64,000 nucleotides of DNA from assembly GCF_007997305.1 (NCBI RefSeq), contig NZ_VORZ01000002.1, positions 434,001-498,000 on the forward strand, in the 5' to 3' direction. This stretch comes from Psychrobacter frigidicola (GTDB taxonomy: Bacteria > Pseudomonadota > Gammaproteobacteria > Pseudomonadales > Moraxellaceae). Position numbers and translations under genes: made by a program. Below the pieces are notes generated by a model. It did not search any database and was not told where the DNA came from. It saw nothing but the letters and a program-made list of their open reading frames with translations. Shown here in pieces: positions 45,886-59,035 of the stretch. Positions within the stretch are counted from its first letter, which is position 1. Each line of letters starts with the position of its first letter.

Positions 45886-46647
45886 TTAACTGGCTTCCGC
45901 CATTTCTTCGGCTTCATCTTCAAGAAGCTCATCGTTAGTACCGTACGTTGCTGTCCAATCTTGCAGTACCTCAATCTCAGGCTGCTGAGCATCGATGATG
46001 TCTTGCGCCAGCTGACGCATCTCTTTGTCTTTACCATATTTAAGCTGCACCATTGCCATGTCTACTGCCCCAACATGATGCGGCAACATACCACGCGCAA
46101 ACGCCATATCCGGTATAGGGTCTGCAATGCCTGCCATCATTTTGCTATGCATTGCGTCCATACTATCGGCATAGGCTTGCTGCATCGCTGGAGTCTCAGG
46201 CTTTGGATTGGCAGCGTCAGGGTGGCTGGCGAGCCACTTATTCATAATATCAATCTCTAACTGCTGCGCGTTGATAACCTCTTGTGCCAGTTGAAGCATG
46301 GCGACATCTGTACCATATTTCAGCTCAATTTTTGCCATATCTACTGCGCCGCGATGATGTCCGAGCATACTTTTAGCGAATGCCGTATCTGGGTCGTTAT
46401 ATCCCATGCCAACCATCATCTCATCATGCATTTTAGTCATCGACTTAGTATAGTCTTTAAGCATGTCCGTCATCTGTTCATCATCTGCCATATCAGGAAC
46501 AGAGTCGGACTTAGTCACTTCAGCTGGTGGCATGACCTCTTCTGTTGGCGTGGCCTCAGTATTCTCAGGGGTAGGCTGACAAGCGCTAAGCGCAAAGGCA
46601 GCGGCCACACTAGCAGCAATGAGAGCAGAACGATGATAAATGGACAT
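45886..46647 (-). CDS. Lipoprotein with two DUF305 domains
   Basis: The 253-aa precursor has a signal peptide ending in the lipobox ALSACQPT (Cys about 23), then a polar linker and two DUF305 units of about 85 residues each (about 75-145 and 165-240). Each has the family pattern FA(K/R)(S/G)ML(G/P)HH(R/V)GAVDMA followed by LA(Q)xxIxAQQxEIxxxxxW. DUF305 has a ferritin-like four-helix fold and paired histidines, linked in some cases to copper. Here the metal is unknown. The two units are clearly an internal duplication. AAGGATAT precedes the ATG. Confidence 0.9.
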   Translation of the reverse strand: MSIYHRSALIAASVAAAFALSACQPTPENTEATPTEEVMPPAEVTKSDSVPDMADDEQMTDMLKDYTKSMTKMHDEMMVGMGYNDPDTAFAKSMLGHHRGAVDMAKIELKYGTDVAMLQLAQEVINAQQLEIDIMNKWLASHPDAANPKPETPAMQQAYADSMDAMHSKMMAGIADPIPDMAFARGMLPHHVGAVDMAMVQLKYGKDKEMRQLAQDIIDAQQPEIEVLQDWTATYGTNDELLEDEAEEMAEAS

Positions 46648-46880
46648 GATATATCCTTAATAAAAGCGGGCTAAATGATGGCTGAAAAAACAAACGACTA
46701 TTAATGACAGATTACTGTCTCATAATTAATGGTATCTGATAATTGATATCTAGTAAGGTGTTAAATACTAGCAGATTAACCTTACTCATTCGAGACCCTG
46801 TGTTTTAAACTTCGTAACGGTATTTGAAGTGCCAGTGCAACATACTGAGCGCTTAATAAATAACGCTCAAGAGCATCAGA

Positions 46881-47504
46881 CTAAATAGTAATCCCCAACT
46901 GCTGACAGTGTTCTGCATTTAAATGAATGCGCAAGAACTCGCCAACGCCAAGCGAACCCAACTCAAACCCTGCCACCGACCATCGTATCAAGCGTAAGCA
47001 AGGCAGTCCCACATGCGCTGTCATGCGCCGTACTTGTCGGTTTTTACCTTCATAAATAGTCAGCATCAGCCATGAAGTCGGGATATTTTTGCGCTCACGG
47101 ATAGGCGGGTCACGTTGCCATAAAGTAAGGGGTAAATCAGCTTCTTCAACTGCTTTTACCATTGCTGGCAAGGTTTTACCATCTTTTAACATCACACCGC
47201 GCGCAAGTTGTGATAATTGTGCCGCTGTAATTAAGCCTTCCACTTGTACCAAATAGGTTTTGCCTTGTTTCGTATTATCTTTAAAGTTATGGGCGCGTGG
47301 CGGCTGGGTAATGGCTTTATTGACCTTTCCATCATTGGTGAGAATTAAAAGTCCTTCTGAGGTCGCATCCAGCCGTCCCGCAATGCGTAATGATTTATCG
47401 GTAAAATACTCTGATAACGTCGTATGATTATTATTACTGTCATCACGAAACTGGCTTTGTACCCCATAAGGTTTATTAAATAAGACGATGCTAGAAGTCG
47501 ACAT
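46881..47504 (-). CDS. rluE: RsuA-family 23S rRNA pseudouridine synthase RluE
   Basis: RluE makes pseudouridine 2457 of 23S rRNA. The 207-aa protein reads VLFNKPYGVQSQFRDD, the catalytic GRLDATSEGLLILTNDGK (Asp at about 41), KTYLVQVEG, PTSWLMLTIYEGKNRQVRRMTAHVGLPCLRLIRWSVAGF. It lacks the N-terminal S4 domain, which separates RluE from RsuA/RluB/RluF. The ATG at 47504 is chosen over an upstream one because TAGGA lies in front of it. It lies downstream of a terminator at 47617 that closes the first icd gene. Confidence 0.92.
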   Translation of the reverse strand: MSTSSIVLFNKPYGVQSQFRDDSNNNHTTLSEYFTDKSLRIAGRLDATSEGLLILTNDGKVNKAITQPPRAHNFKDNTKQGKTYLVQVEGLITAAQLSQLARGVMLKDGKTLPAMVKAVEEADLPLTLWQRDPPIRERKNIPTSWLMLTIYEGKNRQVRRMTAHVGLPCLRLIRWSVAGFELGSLGVGEFLRIHLNAEHCQQLGITI

Positions 47505-47616
47505 AAAATAGATATTCCTAAAACATAAATCAACTAAAATGATCAAACATTGGCAAGATAGTAAGCGGTGATTATTATAGCGGTTATCTATGCAAAATTA
47601 TGAAAGTTTCAAAGAC

Positions 47617-47659
47617 AAAAAAACACCTCAACGGTTTAAGACCATTGAGATGTTTTTTT
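47617..47659. terminator. Terminator after first icd gene
   Basis: AAAAACACCTCAA pairs with TTGAGATGTTTTT with G-T pairs, and an inner GG/CC pair closes the loop; A and T tracts flank it. On the minus strand it follows the icd stop by 47 bp. Confidence 0.83.
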
Positions 47660-47706
47660 GTATTAGCTTAAAGATATTAAGTTAATTAAGCACAATGACA
47701 GCGCTG

Positions 47707-49926
47707 CTACAACGATGCTATCGCATCATTAAATAAGGTGCTTGGACGCATCGCTTGTTCAGCCAATGCCTCATCTGCAAAGTAGTAGCCATTGATATCT
47801 ACTGGCTTGCCTTGAACGTCATTCAATTCTTTAACAATCGCCTCTTCATTGCTGGTTAATTTTTCGGCAAGTGGTGCAAACTGTGCTTGTAGCTCGCTAT
47901 CGCCACTTTGTGCCGCCAGCTCTTGCGCCCAGTACATGGCAAGATAGAAGTGACTGCCACGATTGTCTAATTCGCCCGTTTTACGTGAAGGGCCTTTGTT
48001 ATTTAACAATAGTTTTTCTGTCGCTTTATCTAGCGTATCCGCCAATACCTGCGCTTTGCTATTGTCGTCGTTCGTGGCTAAATGCTCTAAAGACACTGCT
48101 AAGGCTAAAAACTCACCCAGCGAATCCCAACGTAAATGGTTTTCTTCAACAAGCTGTTGAACGTGCTTTGGTGCAGAACCGCCCGCGCCCGTTTCAAATA
48201 AACCACCACCTTTCATTAGCGGTACGACTGACAGCATTTTCGCACTCGTTCCTAATTCTAGAATCGGGAACAAGTCGGTCAGATAGTCTCTTAGGATATT
48301 ACCCGTAACAGAGATAGTATCCAGACCGCGAGCAACGCGCTCCAAGGTATAACGCATCGCACGAACTTGTGACATGATTTCGATGTGTAGACCTTCGGTA
48401 TCATGGTCTTTTAAGTAGGTTCTAACTTTTTTGATCAGCTCATTCTCATGTGGACGATAAGAGTCTAACCAAAAAATGACCGGCGTATCTGATTCGCGTG
48501 CACGGCGTACAGCAAGTTTCACCCAATCTTGAATCGGCTCATCTTTGACTTGACACATGCGCCAAATATCGCCTTTTTCCACACGTTGCTCAAGCAATAT
48601 TTCACCAGTTTCAACGTCAACAATACGAGCCATACCTGCATAGCTGGCTTCAAACGTTTTATCATGTGAGCCATATTCTTCGGCTTGTTGCGCCATTAAG
48701 CCTACGTTAGGTACGGTGCCCATCGTGGTTGGGTCAAAATTGCCATGCCATTTACAGAAGTTAATCATTTCTTGATAGATACGCGCAAAGGTAGACTCAG
48801 GCATGACCGCTTTACAGTCATACATTTTGCCATCAGCGCCCCACATTTTACCACCTGCACGAATCATAGCGGGCATTGACGCATCGACAATCACGTCACT
48901 GGGTGAATGGAAGTTGGTGATACCTTTTGCAGAATCAACCATGGCCAGACGTGGACGATCTTCTTGACAGGCATGTAAGTCACGTTCAATTTCTTCACGC
49001 TTACTGGCTGGTAGCTCGGCAATTTTTTCATACAAACTTGCCATGCCGTTATTGACGTTAACACCTAACTCATCAAACAACGCGCCATGCTTCTCGAATG
49101 CTTCTTTGTAGTAAATTTTAACCGCATGTCCAAACACGATCGGGTGAGAAACCTTCATCATCGTGGCTTTTACGTGCAAGGAAAATAAAATGCCCGCTTC
49201 TCGGCAGTCTTCCATTTCACGCTCATAAAATTCACACAGCGCTTGTTTGCTCATAAACATTAGGTCGATGATTTCTTTGTCCAGCAACGCAAGTTCTGGT
49301 TTTAAGACCTTGATAGTACCATCGTCAGCTAAGCGTTCCATACGTACGGTACGTGCTTTGTCTAACGTAAGTGATTGCTCACCGGCATAAAAATCGCCAC
49401 TGTGCATGTGCGATACGTGCGTCTGCGACCATTGTTTCCATTCGCCCATAGAATGCGGATGCTGACGCGCAAAGTTCTTAACCGCTTTCGGTGCACGGCG
49501 ATCTGAGTTACCTTCACGCAGTACAGGGTTTACTGAGCTGCCTAAACTTTTACCATAACGCACACGAATTGCTTTTTCTTCATCCGTTTTTGCATCATCT
49601 GGAAAATCAGGTATTGCGTAGCCTTTATCCTGCAACTCTTTGATACATGCTTTTAGCTGGGGAATAGAGGCACTAACGTTAGGCAGTTTAATAATATTGG
49701 TGTTAGGGTCTTGGGTCAGTCTACCAAGCTCCGCTAAATTATCAGGAACACGTTGTTCTTCAGTTAAATAATCAGGGAATTCAGCCAATACGCGCGCGGC
49801 AACGGAGATATCAGTGGTTTCAACAGAGATGCCTGCGGTTTGGGTAAACGCTTTAACAATAGGCAAGAATGATAAGGTCGCAAGCGCTGGTGCTTCGTCA
49901 GTTTTTGTATAAATGATTTTTGACAT
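47707..49926 (-). CDS. icd: Isocitrate dehydrogenase (NADP), monomeric type, copy 1
   Basis: Monomeric isocitrate dehydrogenase converts isocitrate to 2-oxoglutarate with NADP+ in the TCA cycle. The 739-aa length and the residues [22 protein letters not shown] at the start, [20 protein letters not shown] (substrate site), [68 protein letters not shown] and [32 protein letters not shown] are all family signatures. The neighbour at 50375 is a paralogue of nearly equal length. The two differ mainly in the central half. Confidence 0.97.
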   Translation of the reverse strand: MSKIIYTKTDEAPALATLSFLPIVKAFTQTAGISVETTDISVAARVLAEFPDYLTEEQRVPDNLAELGRLTQDPNTNIIKLPNVSASIPQLKACIKELQDKGYAIPDFPDDAKTDEEKAIRVRYGKSLGSSVNPVLREGNSDRRAPKAVKNFARQHPHSMGEWKQWSQTHVSHMHSGDFYAGEQSLTLDKARTVRMERLADDGTIKVLKPELALLDKEIIDLMFMSKQALCEFYEREMEDCREAGILFSLHVKATMMKVSHPIVFGHAVKIYYKEAFEKHGALFDELGVNVNNGMASLYEKIAELPASKREEIERDLHACQEDRPRLAMVDSAKGITNFHSPSDVIVDASMPAMIRAGGKMWGADGKMYDCKAVMPESTFARIYQEMINFCKWHGNFDPTTMGTVPNVGLMAQQAEEYGSHDKTFEASYAGMARIVDVETGEILLEQRVEKGDIWRMCQVKDEPIQDWVKLAVRRARESDTPVIFWLDSYRPHENELIKKVRTYLKDHDTEGLHIEIMSQVRAMRYTLERVARGLDTISVTGNILRDYLTDLFPILELGTSAKMLSVVPLMKGGGLFETGAGGSAPKHVQQLVEENHLRWDSLGEFLALAVSLEHLATNDDNSKAQVLADTLDKATEKLLLNNKGPSRKTGELDNRGSHFYLAMYWAQELAAQSGDSELQAQFAPLAEKLTSNEEAIVKELNDVQGKPVDINGYYFADEALAEQAMRPSTLFNDAIASL

Positions 49927-50374
49927 TTTAGTATGACATTCCTTTAGTTATCGTTAATAATAAGGCTGAAATCTAAATGAATAGATGGACACAGCCCTTA
50001 TGCAATAATGAACCATGCGGTTAAATCAAATAACTTAATGCTAATATTTTGTCGATTATGTCTTATATATGTACGTGTATAAGCTTGTATATCTGAATGT
50101 TATTAAGATAGCAAACGCCTTATTCTAGCAGTCATCAGTATAAACTTCATCTTTTCCATACAAGCAGTGTTGTTTAAGCAAATACAATATTTTGATAAAC
50201 ACCTTTTTTCCAAATACTGAGTGTGATTAATGTTTATTCGTTCTGTCGGTCAATACTGGCAATGAGTACTGGCAATAAAAAACACCCCAATAGTCTTAGA
50301 CCATCAGGGTGTTTTTTATATAGGCTTAAACAGCTTTAAAGTATAAAGTTATTTAAGTGACGACGTTATTTCAA
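49927..50374 (-). promoter_or_regulatory. Leader of icd copy 1 and end of icd copy 2
   Basis: 448 bp without a gene. It contains a conserved block at 49989-50010 (ACAGCCCTTATGCAATAATG) and another at 50090-50160 that are repeated upstream of the other copy at 52654-52673 and 52934-53002. A terminator of copy 2 is at 50277-50317. ACTGGCAAT occurs twice near 50255-50275. Confidence 0.65.
50277..50317 (-). terminator. Terminator after second icd gene
   Basis: AAAACACCC pairs with GGGTGTTTT, with flanking A/T tracts; loop about 19 bases with partial inner pairing. It has the same outline as the terminator after copy 1 and is probably derived from the same duplication. Confidence 0.8.
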
Positions 50375-53117
<2,743 letters not shown>

Positions 53118-53426
53118 TTATTGCTTGACGTTCGGGTTCGGGTCGTCTGAGTTTTCGTTACTGCTATTTTGCGAATCGTTATGGTTTGAATGGCTGTCTT
53201 CTGAATCTGTATTTGCTTTAGTGACATCTTGCATACTGTTTCGATTGATAATATCAGGCTCGGTCTGGGCAATATTATTACTGCCTACCGTTGATGCACT
53301 GGTAATCTTTTGAGAGTCACAGGCGCTTATTATGAACAAGCAGCTGCTCATTAAGGTCACTGCGACTATGGATCTGATAGCTGTATTAATAGGTATCTTA
53401 AATGGAGTCGTCAGTAAAGTAGACAT
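53118..53426 (-). CDS. Small lipoprotein, hypothetical
   Basis: The 102-aa precursor has a hydrophobic signal segment (IRSIVAVTLMSSCLFIISAC) with a lipobox ISAC at about residues 33-36, then a polar, acidic tail rich in Asn, Asp and Ser (NHNDSQNSSNENSDDPNPN). AGGAGAGAG lies directly before the ATG, a strong ribosome site, which supports it as real. No domain was recognised. Base composition is like its surroundings. Confidence 0.7.
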   Translation of the reverse strand: MSTLLTTPFKIPINTAIRSIVAVTLMSSCLFIISACDSQKITSASTVGSNNIAQTEPDIINRNSMQDVTKANTDSEDSHSNHNDSQNSSNENSDDPNPNVKQ

Positions 53427-53572
53427 CTCTCTCTCCTAAATATGACGGTGGTATCATAGTATTTAATTTGCCTGTTCTTGGTTTAAATATCCACAGTATT
53501 TTTGCAAATTGTGACAGCATAAGCGTAAAAATTTGCTACGCTATATCCATCTAAAAATAAGTAGTGAGCATT

Positions 53573-54967
53573 ATGAGTTTACAGTACGCGCTCGTGGGCG
53601 ATATAAGCTGGCAACAGCAAACCCAGTGGCAAACGCCAGATACGCCGTTTATGTCGTTCGCCTTTTGGCAGGCGCTTATTGATACGGGCGCAATTGGTGA
53701 GCAGGCGGGATGGTTGCCGATTTTTATATTGGTCCACCGCGTTAATGAGGATATTACGAATTACCCAAATACTTCTGGTGAAAGTTCTGAACTAGAAAAC
53801 CCTCTATTAAAAAGCTCTGCATTAGAAAACGCTCAGCCAGTGGCGGTGCTGCCAGTATTTGTAAAAGGTCATCATCGTGGTGAATACGTTTTTGATCATG
53901 CGTGGGCGGAAGCGTATGCCCGTTATGGCATTGATTATTATCCGCGTTTGGTCACCAGTGTGCCTTATACCCCAATCACTGGAGAGCGCCTGTGGGTAGC
54001 ACAAGGGGAAACGCTTAATACCGATATTATCAATACGGTGATGGCTGGCGTTGATAATCTTGCACAACAAGTGGGTGCATCGAGTTGGCATGGATTGTTT
54101 GTGACGCCTGAAATGACAAGCCTTGCTGCGTCTTCAGATAATGAGATAAGCGAGGCAATACAGGATGAGTCCTTATTATCAAGCGGTCAAAATGCGTCAT
54201 TAACCGATGAGGATTTACCGTTTCCTATTCTTGAGCGTCAAGGCTGTCAGTTTTTATGGTTTAATAAAAATTTGCTGAATAACGACCAGCCTTTTGCCAA
54301 TTTTGATGAATTCTTAATGACTTTGACCGCCAAAAAGCGTAAAAACATCCGCGCTGAACGTCGTAAAGTTGCCACTCAAGGCATCGAGTGTGTGCGTAAA
54401 TGCGGTGATGATATCAGTGCGGAGGATTGGAAAACCTTTTATCACTGCTACGTGATGACTTATGCGGTGCGCGGGCAGCAGCCCTATTTAACGTATGAGT
54501 TTTTTATATCGCTATCAAAAAGTATGCCAGAGCATTTAATGCTCGCACAAGCGTATGATAGCGCAGGTGAAATTATTGCCAGTAGCTTATTTTTATATGA
54601 TGTGCTTGGGGCAGTTAATAGCGAAAGTCAGTCGTCGACATCGACGTTATATGGGCGCTATTGGGGCGCTTTGGGTGAATATGATAGTTTGCATTTTGAG
54701 CTGTGTTATTATCAAGGGATTGAGTTTGCCATTGAGCAAGGGCTGAGCCATTTTGACCCCGGTACACAAGGCGAGCATAAGCTGATTCGTGGTTTTATGC
54801 CGACCACGACGCACTCGTTGCATCGGATTTATGACCCGCGTTTTATACCTGCAATTAGTGACTTTTGCGCCCAAGACCGCGCCCATATGGCGCAGTATCG
54901 TCAGCAAGCACATGAGGCGCTGCCTTTTAATCAGGATAATATGCCTGAATTCGATAAGCAGCGTTAG
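53573..54967 (+). CDS. GNAT/FemAB-like protein (COG3146, DUF482)
   Basis: The 464-aa protein starts SLQYALVGDISWQQQ and belongs to the DUF482/COG3146 group of GNAT-fold proteins, sometimes described as peptidoglycan-related acyltransferases. Visible signatures are PFMSFAFWQALIDTGAIGEQAGWLPI, WAEAYARYGIDYYPRLVTSVPYTP, LTAKKRKNIRAERRKVATQ and LSHFDPGTQGEHKLIRGFMPT. It has two acidic, low-complexity insertions (about 65-85 and 190-220) not expected in the family. The ATG at 53573 is preferred over a GTG nine bases upstream. Substrate unknown. ubiC follows after 60 bp. Confidence 0.85.
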   Translation: MSLQYALVGDISWQQQTQWQTPDTPFMSFAFWQALIDTGAIGEQAGWLPIFILVHRVNEDITNYPNTSGESSELENPLLKSSALENAQPVAVLPVFVKGHHRGEYVFDHAWAEAYARYGIDYYPRLVTSVPYTPITGERLWVAQGETLNTDIINTVMAGVDNLAQQVGASSWHGLFVTPEMTSLAASSDNEISEAIQDESLLSSGQNASLTDEDLPFPILERQGCQFLWFNKNLLNNDQPFANFDEFLMTLTAKKRKNIRAERRKVATQGIECVRKCGDDISAEDWKTFYHCYVMTYAVRGQQPYLTYEFFISLSKSMPEHLMLAQAYDSAGEIIASSLFLYDVLGAVNSESQSSTSTLYGRYWGALGEYDSLHFELCYYQGIEFAIEQGLSHFDPGTQGEHKLIRGFMPTTTHSLHRIYDPRFIPAISDFCAQDRAHMAQYRQQAHEALPFNQDNMPEFDKQR

Positions 54968-55027
54968 TGGTTAGCATTATTCAATCAAAAACTTAACTTA
55001 TTAACTTTCAATTATTAGCCCGTTATT

Positions 55028-55558
55028 ATGCCAAGTAACCGATATTCTAGCCCACTTTTATTCAGTGCCTCTCAATCGACTGCGCCTGCGCCTGCTGCGC
55101 TGTTGCCTTGGCTGAGCACAGATGGCTCATTAACGGCAATGCTTGAGGCAAAGTCTGGACAGCCGTTACTGGTGACGCGTAGCTTTGAGGGTTATCGGCC
55201 ATTAACGCTCGCTCAAAAAAAGCAACTGGGGATACAAGGGCAAGCGCTCAATCGTCCGCTGCTGGCATGGGTAAGAGAGGTGCAGCTATATGGTGATGAT
55301 GAACTACCATGGATTACGGCACAAAGTATCTTTCCTCTTAAGAGTTTGCAAGGGCGTGCACGACGGTTGCAGCAGCTAAAAGGCACGCCCATTGGTTATG
55401 TGTTATTTAAACGCAGCCGTACTTTACCCAATCAGCGTCTTATCCAGCATACTACTGAGGGTTGGCAGCGGCAAACGCGCTATGATTGGTATGGACGCAG
55501 GGTACTGATTAGTGAGACTTTTTTACCGCAGTTTTGTCAAAAGCTACTGGGCATTTAG
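55028..55558 (+). CDS. ubiC: Chorismate lyase UbiC
   Basis: UbiC converts chorismate to 4-hydroxybenzoate, the first committed step of ubiquinone synthesis. The 176-aa protein has LLPWLSTDGSLTAMLEAKSG, PLLAWVREVQLYGDDELPWITAQSIFP, the ligand-site arginines in WVREV and GRRVLISETFLPQF, and PIGYVLFKRSR. The length matches the family (about 165-190). It lies close behind the GNAT-like gene and may share its transcript; ubiA is not in the window. Confidence 0.93.
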   Translation: MPSNRYSSPLLFSASQSTAPAPAALLPWLSTDGSLTAMLEAKSGQPLLVTRSFEGYRPLTLAQKKQLGIQGQALNRPLLAWVREVQLYGDDELPWITAQSIFPLKSLQGRARRLQQLKGTPIGYVLFKRSRTLPNQRLIQHTTEGWQRQTRYDWYGRRVLISETFLPQFCQKLLGI

Positions 55559-55914
55559 AGCGGTAAATATTGGGCTAAAAAGAGTTAGCCAATTAGTCAG
55601 GTATTTGGTTAATACTTTATATGGTCAGTATATAAAAAAATGATTCTAATAAAAATTCATCGCAAAGATTAATTTTTTATTTATAAGATACTGATTTAAA
55701 AATAATTTTTCGTTAAACCAAAGCGATCTATTAGGCTTAAGCAAAGCCCAGTATCTTTATGCTCGTCACATAAAGTTTCATGTTACACTGGTTTTGCAGC
55801 AAAAATTAAGAAGCACGAATGCATCAAAATTATTGTTAAGTATAATAAGCCAATTTTAGGCAACTTCCCTCGAATAATCCTCCTCTAATAACAGTTAATA
55901 TAAAGGACATAACT
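55559..55914 (+). promoter_or_regulatory. Region before glyA
   Basis: 356 bp, AT-rich, without a gene. It holds the glyA promoter; AAAGGA precedes the ATG. No glycine riboswitch pattern or terminator was recognised. Confidence 0.4.
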
Positions 55915-57171
55915 ATGTTTAAAGATATCTCTATTAAAGAATATGATCCCGCTCTCTCTGCCGCAATGGAAGCTGAAAGCGTCCGTCAAGAGAATCATAT
56001 CGAGCTTATCGCCTCAGAAAACTACTGCTCACAAGCGGTAATGGAAGCACAGGGGTCAGATCTTACTAATAAATATGCGGAAGGCTATCCGGGCAAGCGT
56101 TATTATGGTGGTTGTGAGCATGTGGACGTCGTTGAGCAATTGGCCATCGACCGAGCAAAAGAATTATTTGGCGCAGAGTATGTAAACGTTCAGCCGCACT
56201 CAGGCAGTCAGGCGAACTCAGCCGTATTCTTAGCCCTTCTTGATGCAAATGACACCATTCTTGGCATGAGCCTTGATGCGGGTGGTCACTTGACTCATGG
56301 CGCGCACATTAACTTCTCAGGCATCAATTACAATGCTGTGCAATATGGTTTAGTTGAAGAGACGGGTCTTATTGATTATGACCAAGTTGATAGCTTAGCG
56401 CGTGAGCATAAGCCTAAAATGATTATCGCTGGTTTTTCAGCCTACTCACAGGTTGTTGATTGGAAGCGTTTCCGTGATATCGCGGACGAAATTGGCGCGT
56501 ATTTCTTAGTTGATATGGCACACGTAGCTGGTCTTGCCGCCACTGGCGTTTATCCAAACCCAGTACCGTTCGCTGACGTAGTGACCAGTACCACCCATAA
56601 AACCCTACGTGGCCCACGCTCAGGTATCATCATGTCACGTGATAATAAGCTTGAGAAAAAAATCAACTCAGCGGTATTCCCAGGCAACCAAGGTGGCCCG
56701 TTGATGCACGTTATCGCGGCTAAAGCGATTTGCTTTAAAGAAGCTTTAGAAGATAACTTCAAAACGTATCAGCAGCAAGTGGTCAAAAACGCGCAAGCAA
56801 TGGCGAAAGTTATCATCGACCGTGGTTATGAAATCATCTCTGGTGGTACTGAAAATCACCTCATGCTTATCAGCCTAGTTAAGCAAGAAATGACGGGTAA
56901 AGAGGCGGATAAATGGTTGGGTGATGCACATATTACTGTCAATAAAAATGCGGTGCCAAATGATCCAAAATCTCCGTTCGTCACTTCTGGTATTCGTATT
57001 GGTACTTCAGCAGTAACGACCCGTGGCTTTGATGAAGCAGACGTGACAGAATTGGCTGGTTGGATATGTGATGTTCTAGACGGTCGTGGTGATGAGCAAG
57101 TACTTGCTGATACTCGCAAAAAGGTCGAAGCAATCTGTGCCAAAAAACCAGTTTATGCTAAGAATCAGTAA
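55915..57171 (+). CDS. glyA: Serine hydroxymethyltransferase
   Basis: GlyA interconverts serine and glycine and loads tetrahydrofolate with one-carbon units. At 418 aa it has the standard length. Visible signatures: [55 protein letters not shown], the PLP lysine K229 in [32 protein letters not shown], and the C-terminal [20 protein letters not shown]. It is a single gene ending at a terminator shared with gltS. Confidence 0.98.
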   Translation: MFKDISIKEYDPALSAAMEAESVRQENHIELIASENYCSQAVMEAQGSDLTNKYAEGYPGKRYYGGCEHVDVVEQLAIDRAKELFGAEYVNVQPHSGSQANSAVFLALLDANDTILGMSLDAGGHLTHGAHINFSGINYNAVQYGLVEETGLIDYDQVDSLAREHKPKMIIAGFSAYSQVVDWKRFRDIADEIGAYFLVDMAHVAGLAATGVYPNPVPFADVVTSTTHKTLRGPRSGIIMSRDNKLEKKINSAVFPGNQGGPLMHVIAAKAICFKEALEDNFKTYQQQVVKNAQAMAKVIIDRGYEIISGGTENHLMLISLVKQEMTGKEADKWLGDAHITVNKNAVPNDPKSPFVTSGIRIGTSAVTTRGFDEADVTELAGWICDVLDGRGDEQVLADTRKKVEAICAKKPVYAKNQ

Positions 57172-57254
57172 GATATTATTTAATAAGCTACTATTTTAAA
57201 AGCTATTATCTAATGAGCTAAAAACTAGCCTTTATAAGATTTAGTTAGATTGAA

Positions 57255-57291
57255 TAAAAAAACCGCTTAGCTTATGCTAGGCGGTTTTTTT
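57255..57291. terminator. Bidirectional terminator between glyA and gltS
   Basis: AAAAAACCGC pairs with GCGGTTTTTT, with an inner TAGC/GCTA stem around TTAT. A and T tracts serve both convergent genes. Confidence 0.9.
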
Positions 57292-57329
57292 GTACTCTTC
57301 ATTTCAGGTTTCATATTATCATCAGCTTA

Positions 57330-58601
57330 CTAAAACGGTATTTTAGTGAATATCTGCAATACAGTAGCGTTAATAATATCGACAAAGAATGCACCAACCA
57401 TCGGTACAATCAAGAATGCCTTTGGTGATGGCAAATAGCGATCCGTTACTGCCTGCATATTAGCAATAGCGGTCGGGGTTGCACCCATACCAAAACCACA
57501 ATGACCTGCTGATAACACGGCAGCATCGTAATCCTTGCCCATTATTTTAAAGGTTACGAAGTAAGCATATAAAATCATGACTAAGGTTTGTACCAGTAAA
57601 ATAATCAATACTGGGCCAGCTAAGTCGGTTAATTGCCACAGTTTCAACGATAGCAACGCCATTGCCAAAAATAGGCTCAAAGAGGCATTACCAATAACGT
57701 CAATTGCTCGGTCAAACATATCAAAATTGAACACCATGGTTAACGCATTACGAATAATCACCCCAGCTGCTAGTGCCCAAACGAACGTTGGTAGCTGGAA
57801 CCAAGTGCCTTCTGCAACTATGGTCATGATATCAGCAAAAGCCAAAGCGGCAGCGAACAGTGCTAAGGTCTCAATCATAGATGAGGCCGTGATAAGACGA
57901 ATATTATCAGGCTTCTCAAACATCTCTTCTTGTCTATGATCACCATCTTCATCATGTTTAGTGCTATATAACGACTGCGCGCCAGCGACTTTTTCAACGT
58001 TACTTGGATTAGGATTATCTGGAGTAGGCGTTAGGCCAAGATTTTTAATCAATCTGCGCGCCACAGGACCACCGACGATACCGCCAGCTACCAAACCATA
58101 AGTGGCAACAGCGATACCCAGTGTTGTTGCACCGACAACCCCATATTCTTCTTCTAACACAACGCCCCATGCGCCTGCCGTACCATGTCCACCAGTGAGT
58201 GAAATAGAACCCGTTACTAAGCCAAGTAAAGGATCAAGGCCAAGTGCACTTGCCATACCTACGCCAACAACATCTTGTAAGACGATAAATACCGATACCA
58301 CCGCGAGAAAAATTAATAACGGTGTACCGCCAGCTTTAAGTCTGCCAAAATCAGCACTAAGTCCAATGGACGCAAAGAACATCAGCATCGTAGCTGTTTG
58401 CAACCCTTGGTGAAAGTTAAAACTATAGCCCCAGACTATATTGAGGGCATAAACAATCATTGCCGCAACCAAACCACCTACAACGGGTTCTGGAATATTA
58501 AAGTCTTCTAAGACTTTAATATTCTTAATCATAAAGCGGCCGAGTAACAGCACTAAAGTTGCAAATATCAGTGTGTAATAGCCGTTTAACGTTATTTCCA
58601 T
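57330..58601 (-). CDS. gltS: Sodium/glutamate symporter GltS
   Basis: GltS imports glutamate with sodium through the inner membrane. The 423-aa protein has about ten membrane helices and the family repeats: LVLLLGRFMIKNIKVLEDFNIPEPVVGGLVAA, FFASIGLSADFGRLKAGG, TGSISLTGGHGTAGAWG and, near the end, LSAGHCGFGMGATPTAIANMQAVTDRYLPSPKAFLIVPMVGAFFVDIIN. The central cytoplasmic loop (about 192-230) is longer and more acidic than usual. AGGAGC precedes the ATG. The leader contains a 10-bp perfect inverted repeat (58636-58665), possibly regulatory. Confidence 0.95.
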   Translation of the reverse strand: MEITLNGYYTLIFATLVLLLGRFMIKNIKVLEDFNIPEPVVGGLVAAMIVYALNIVWGYSFNFHQGLQTATMLMFFASIGLSADFGRLKAGGTPLLIFLAVVSVFIVLQDVVGVGMASALGLDPLLGLVTGSISLTGGHGTAGAWGVVLEEEYGVVGATTLGIAVATYGLVAGGIVGGPVARRLIKNLGLTPTPDNPNPSNVEKVAGAQSLYSTKHDEDGDHRQEEMFEKPDNIRLITASSMIETLALFAAALAFADIMTIVAEGTWFQLPTFVWALAAGVIIRNALTMVFNFDMFDRAIDVIGNASLSLFLAMALLSLKLWQLTDLAGPVLIILLVQTLVMILYAYFVTFKIMGKDYDAAVLSAGHCGFGMGATPTAIANMQAVTDRYLPSPKAFLIVPMVGAFFVDIINATVLQIFTKIPF

Positions 58602-59035
58602 AAGGTGCTCCTTTTATAAATATAAATTAACCTAAATTCGAGATAGGGCTGGTTTTATCTCGAATCTAAGTTTTTGTAGTCATTAGCAAAAATGAATCAT
58701 TTATCACAGTTTGTCATCACAGTCCTATGTTCACTCCAAATTCTGCGAAAATTGGCTTGGAAAACAGGGCTGCCGTATTGAGGTGTCTTAAATGGCTTTA
58801 TTCATTTTGGCTTTGTATTGCATATGGTAACGCTATTGTAACGGTCAACGATGAAATAATATACAGTATCTGAAAATTCGAACTATGATTACATGTTTTA
58901 CCACCCAACTAGAAGCTGTAGACTAAGCATAAAAAAACGCCAACACGAATGCTGGCGTTTCAGATAGTTAGTTATTTAGTATGCCCATTGACGCTTATAC
59001 CCAATTATTAAGCATAAGTCATTAAGTTTAAGTTA
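58602..59035 (-). promoter_or_regulatory. gltS leader and proA 3' region
   Basis: 434 bp between gltS and proA on the same strand. A 10-bp inverted repeat ATTCGAGATA / TATCTCGAAT with a 10-base loop lies at 58636-58665, 35 bp before the gltS start. The proA terminator is at 58935-58960. The rest shows nothing. Confidence 0.6.
58935..58960 (-). terminator. Terminator of proA
   Basis: On the minus strand AAACGCCAGCA pairs with TGTTGGCGTTT (one G-T pair) around a TTCG tetraloop, followed by T7. Confidence 0.88.

Noticed and set aside
45868..46674. Two 130-codon Cys/His-rich plus-strand frames opposite the DUF305 gene
   Set aside because: They arise as antisense of the duplicated DUF305 units; no ribosome sites and no known domain.
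55559..55914. Possible glycine riboswitch before glyA
   Set aside because: The leader lacks recognisable tandem aptamer features or a following expression platform hairpin.
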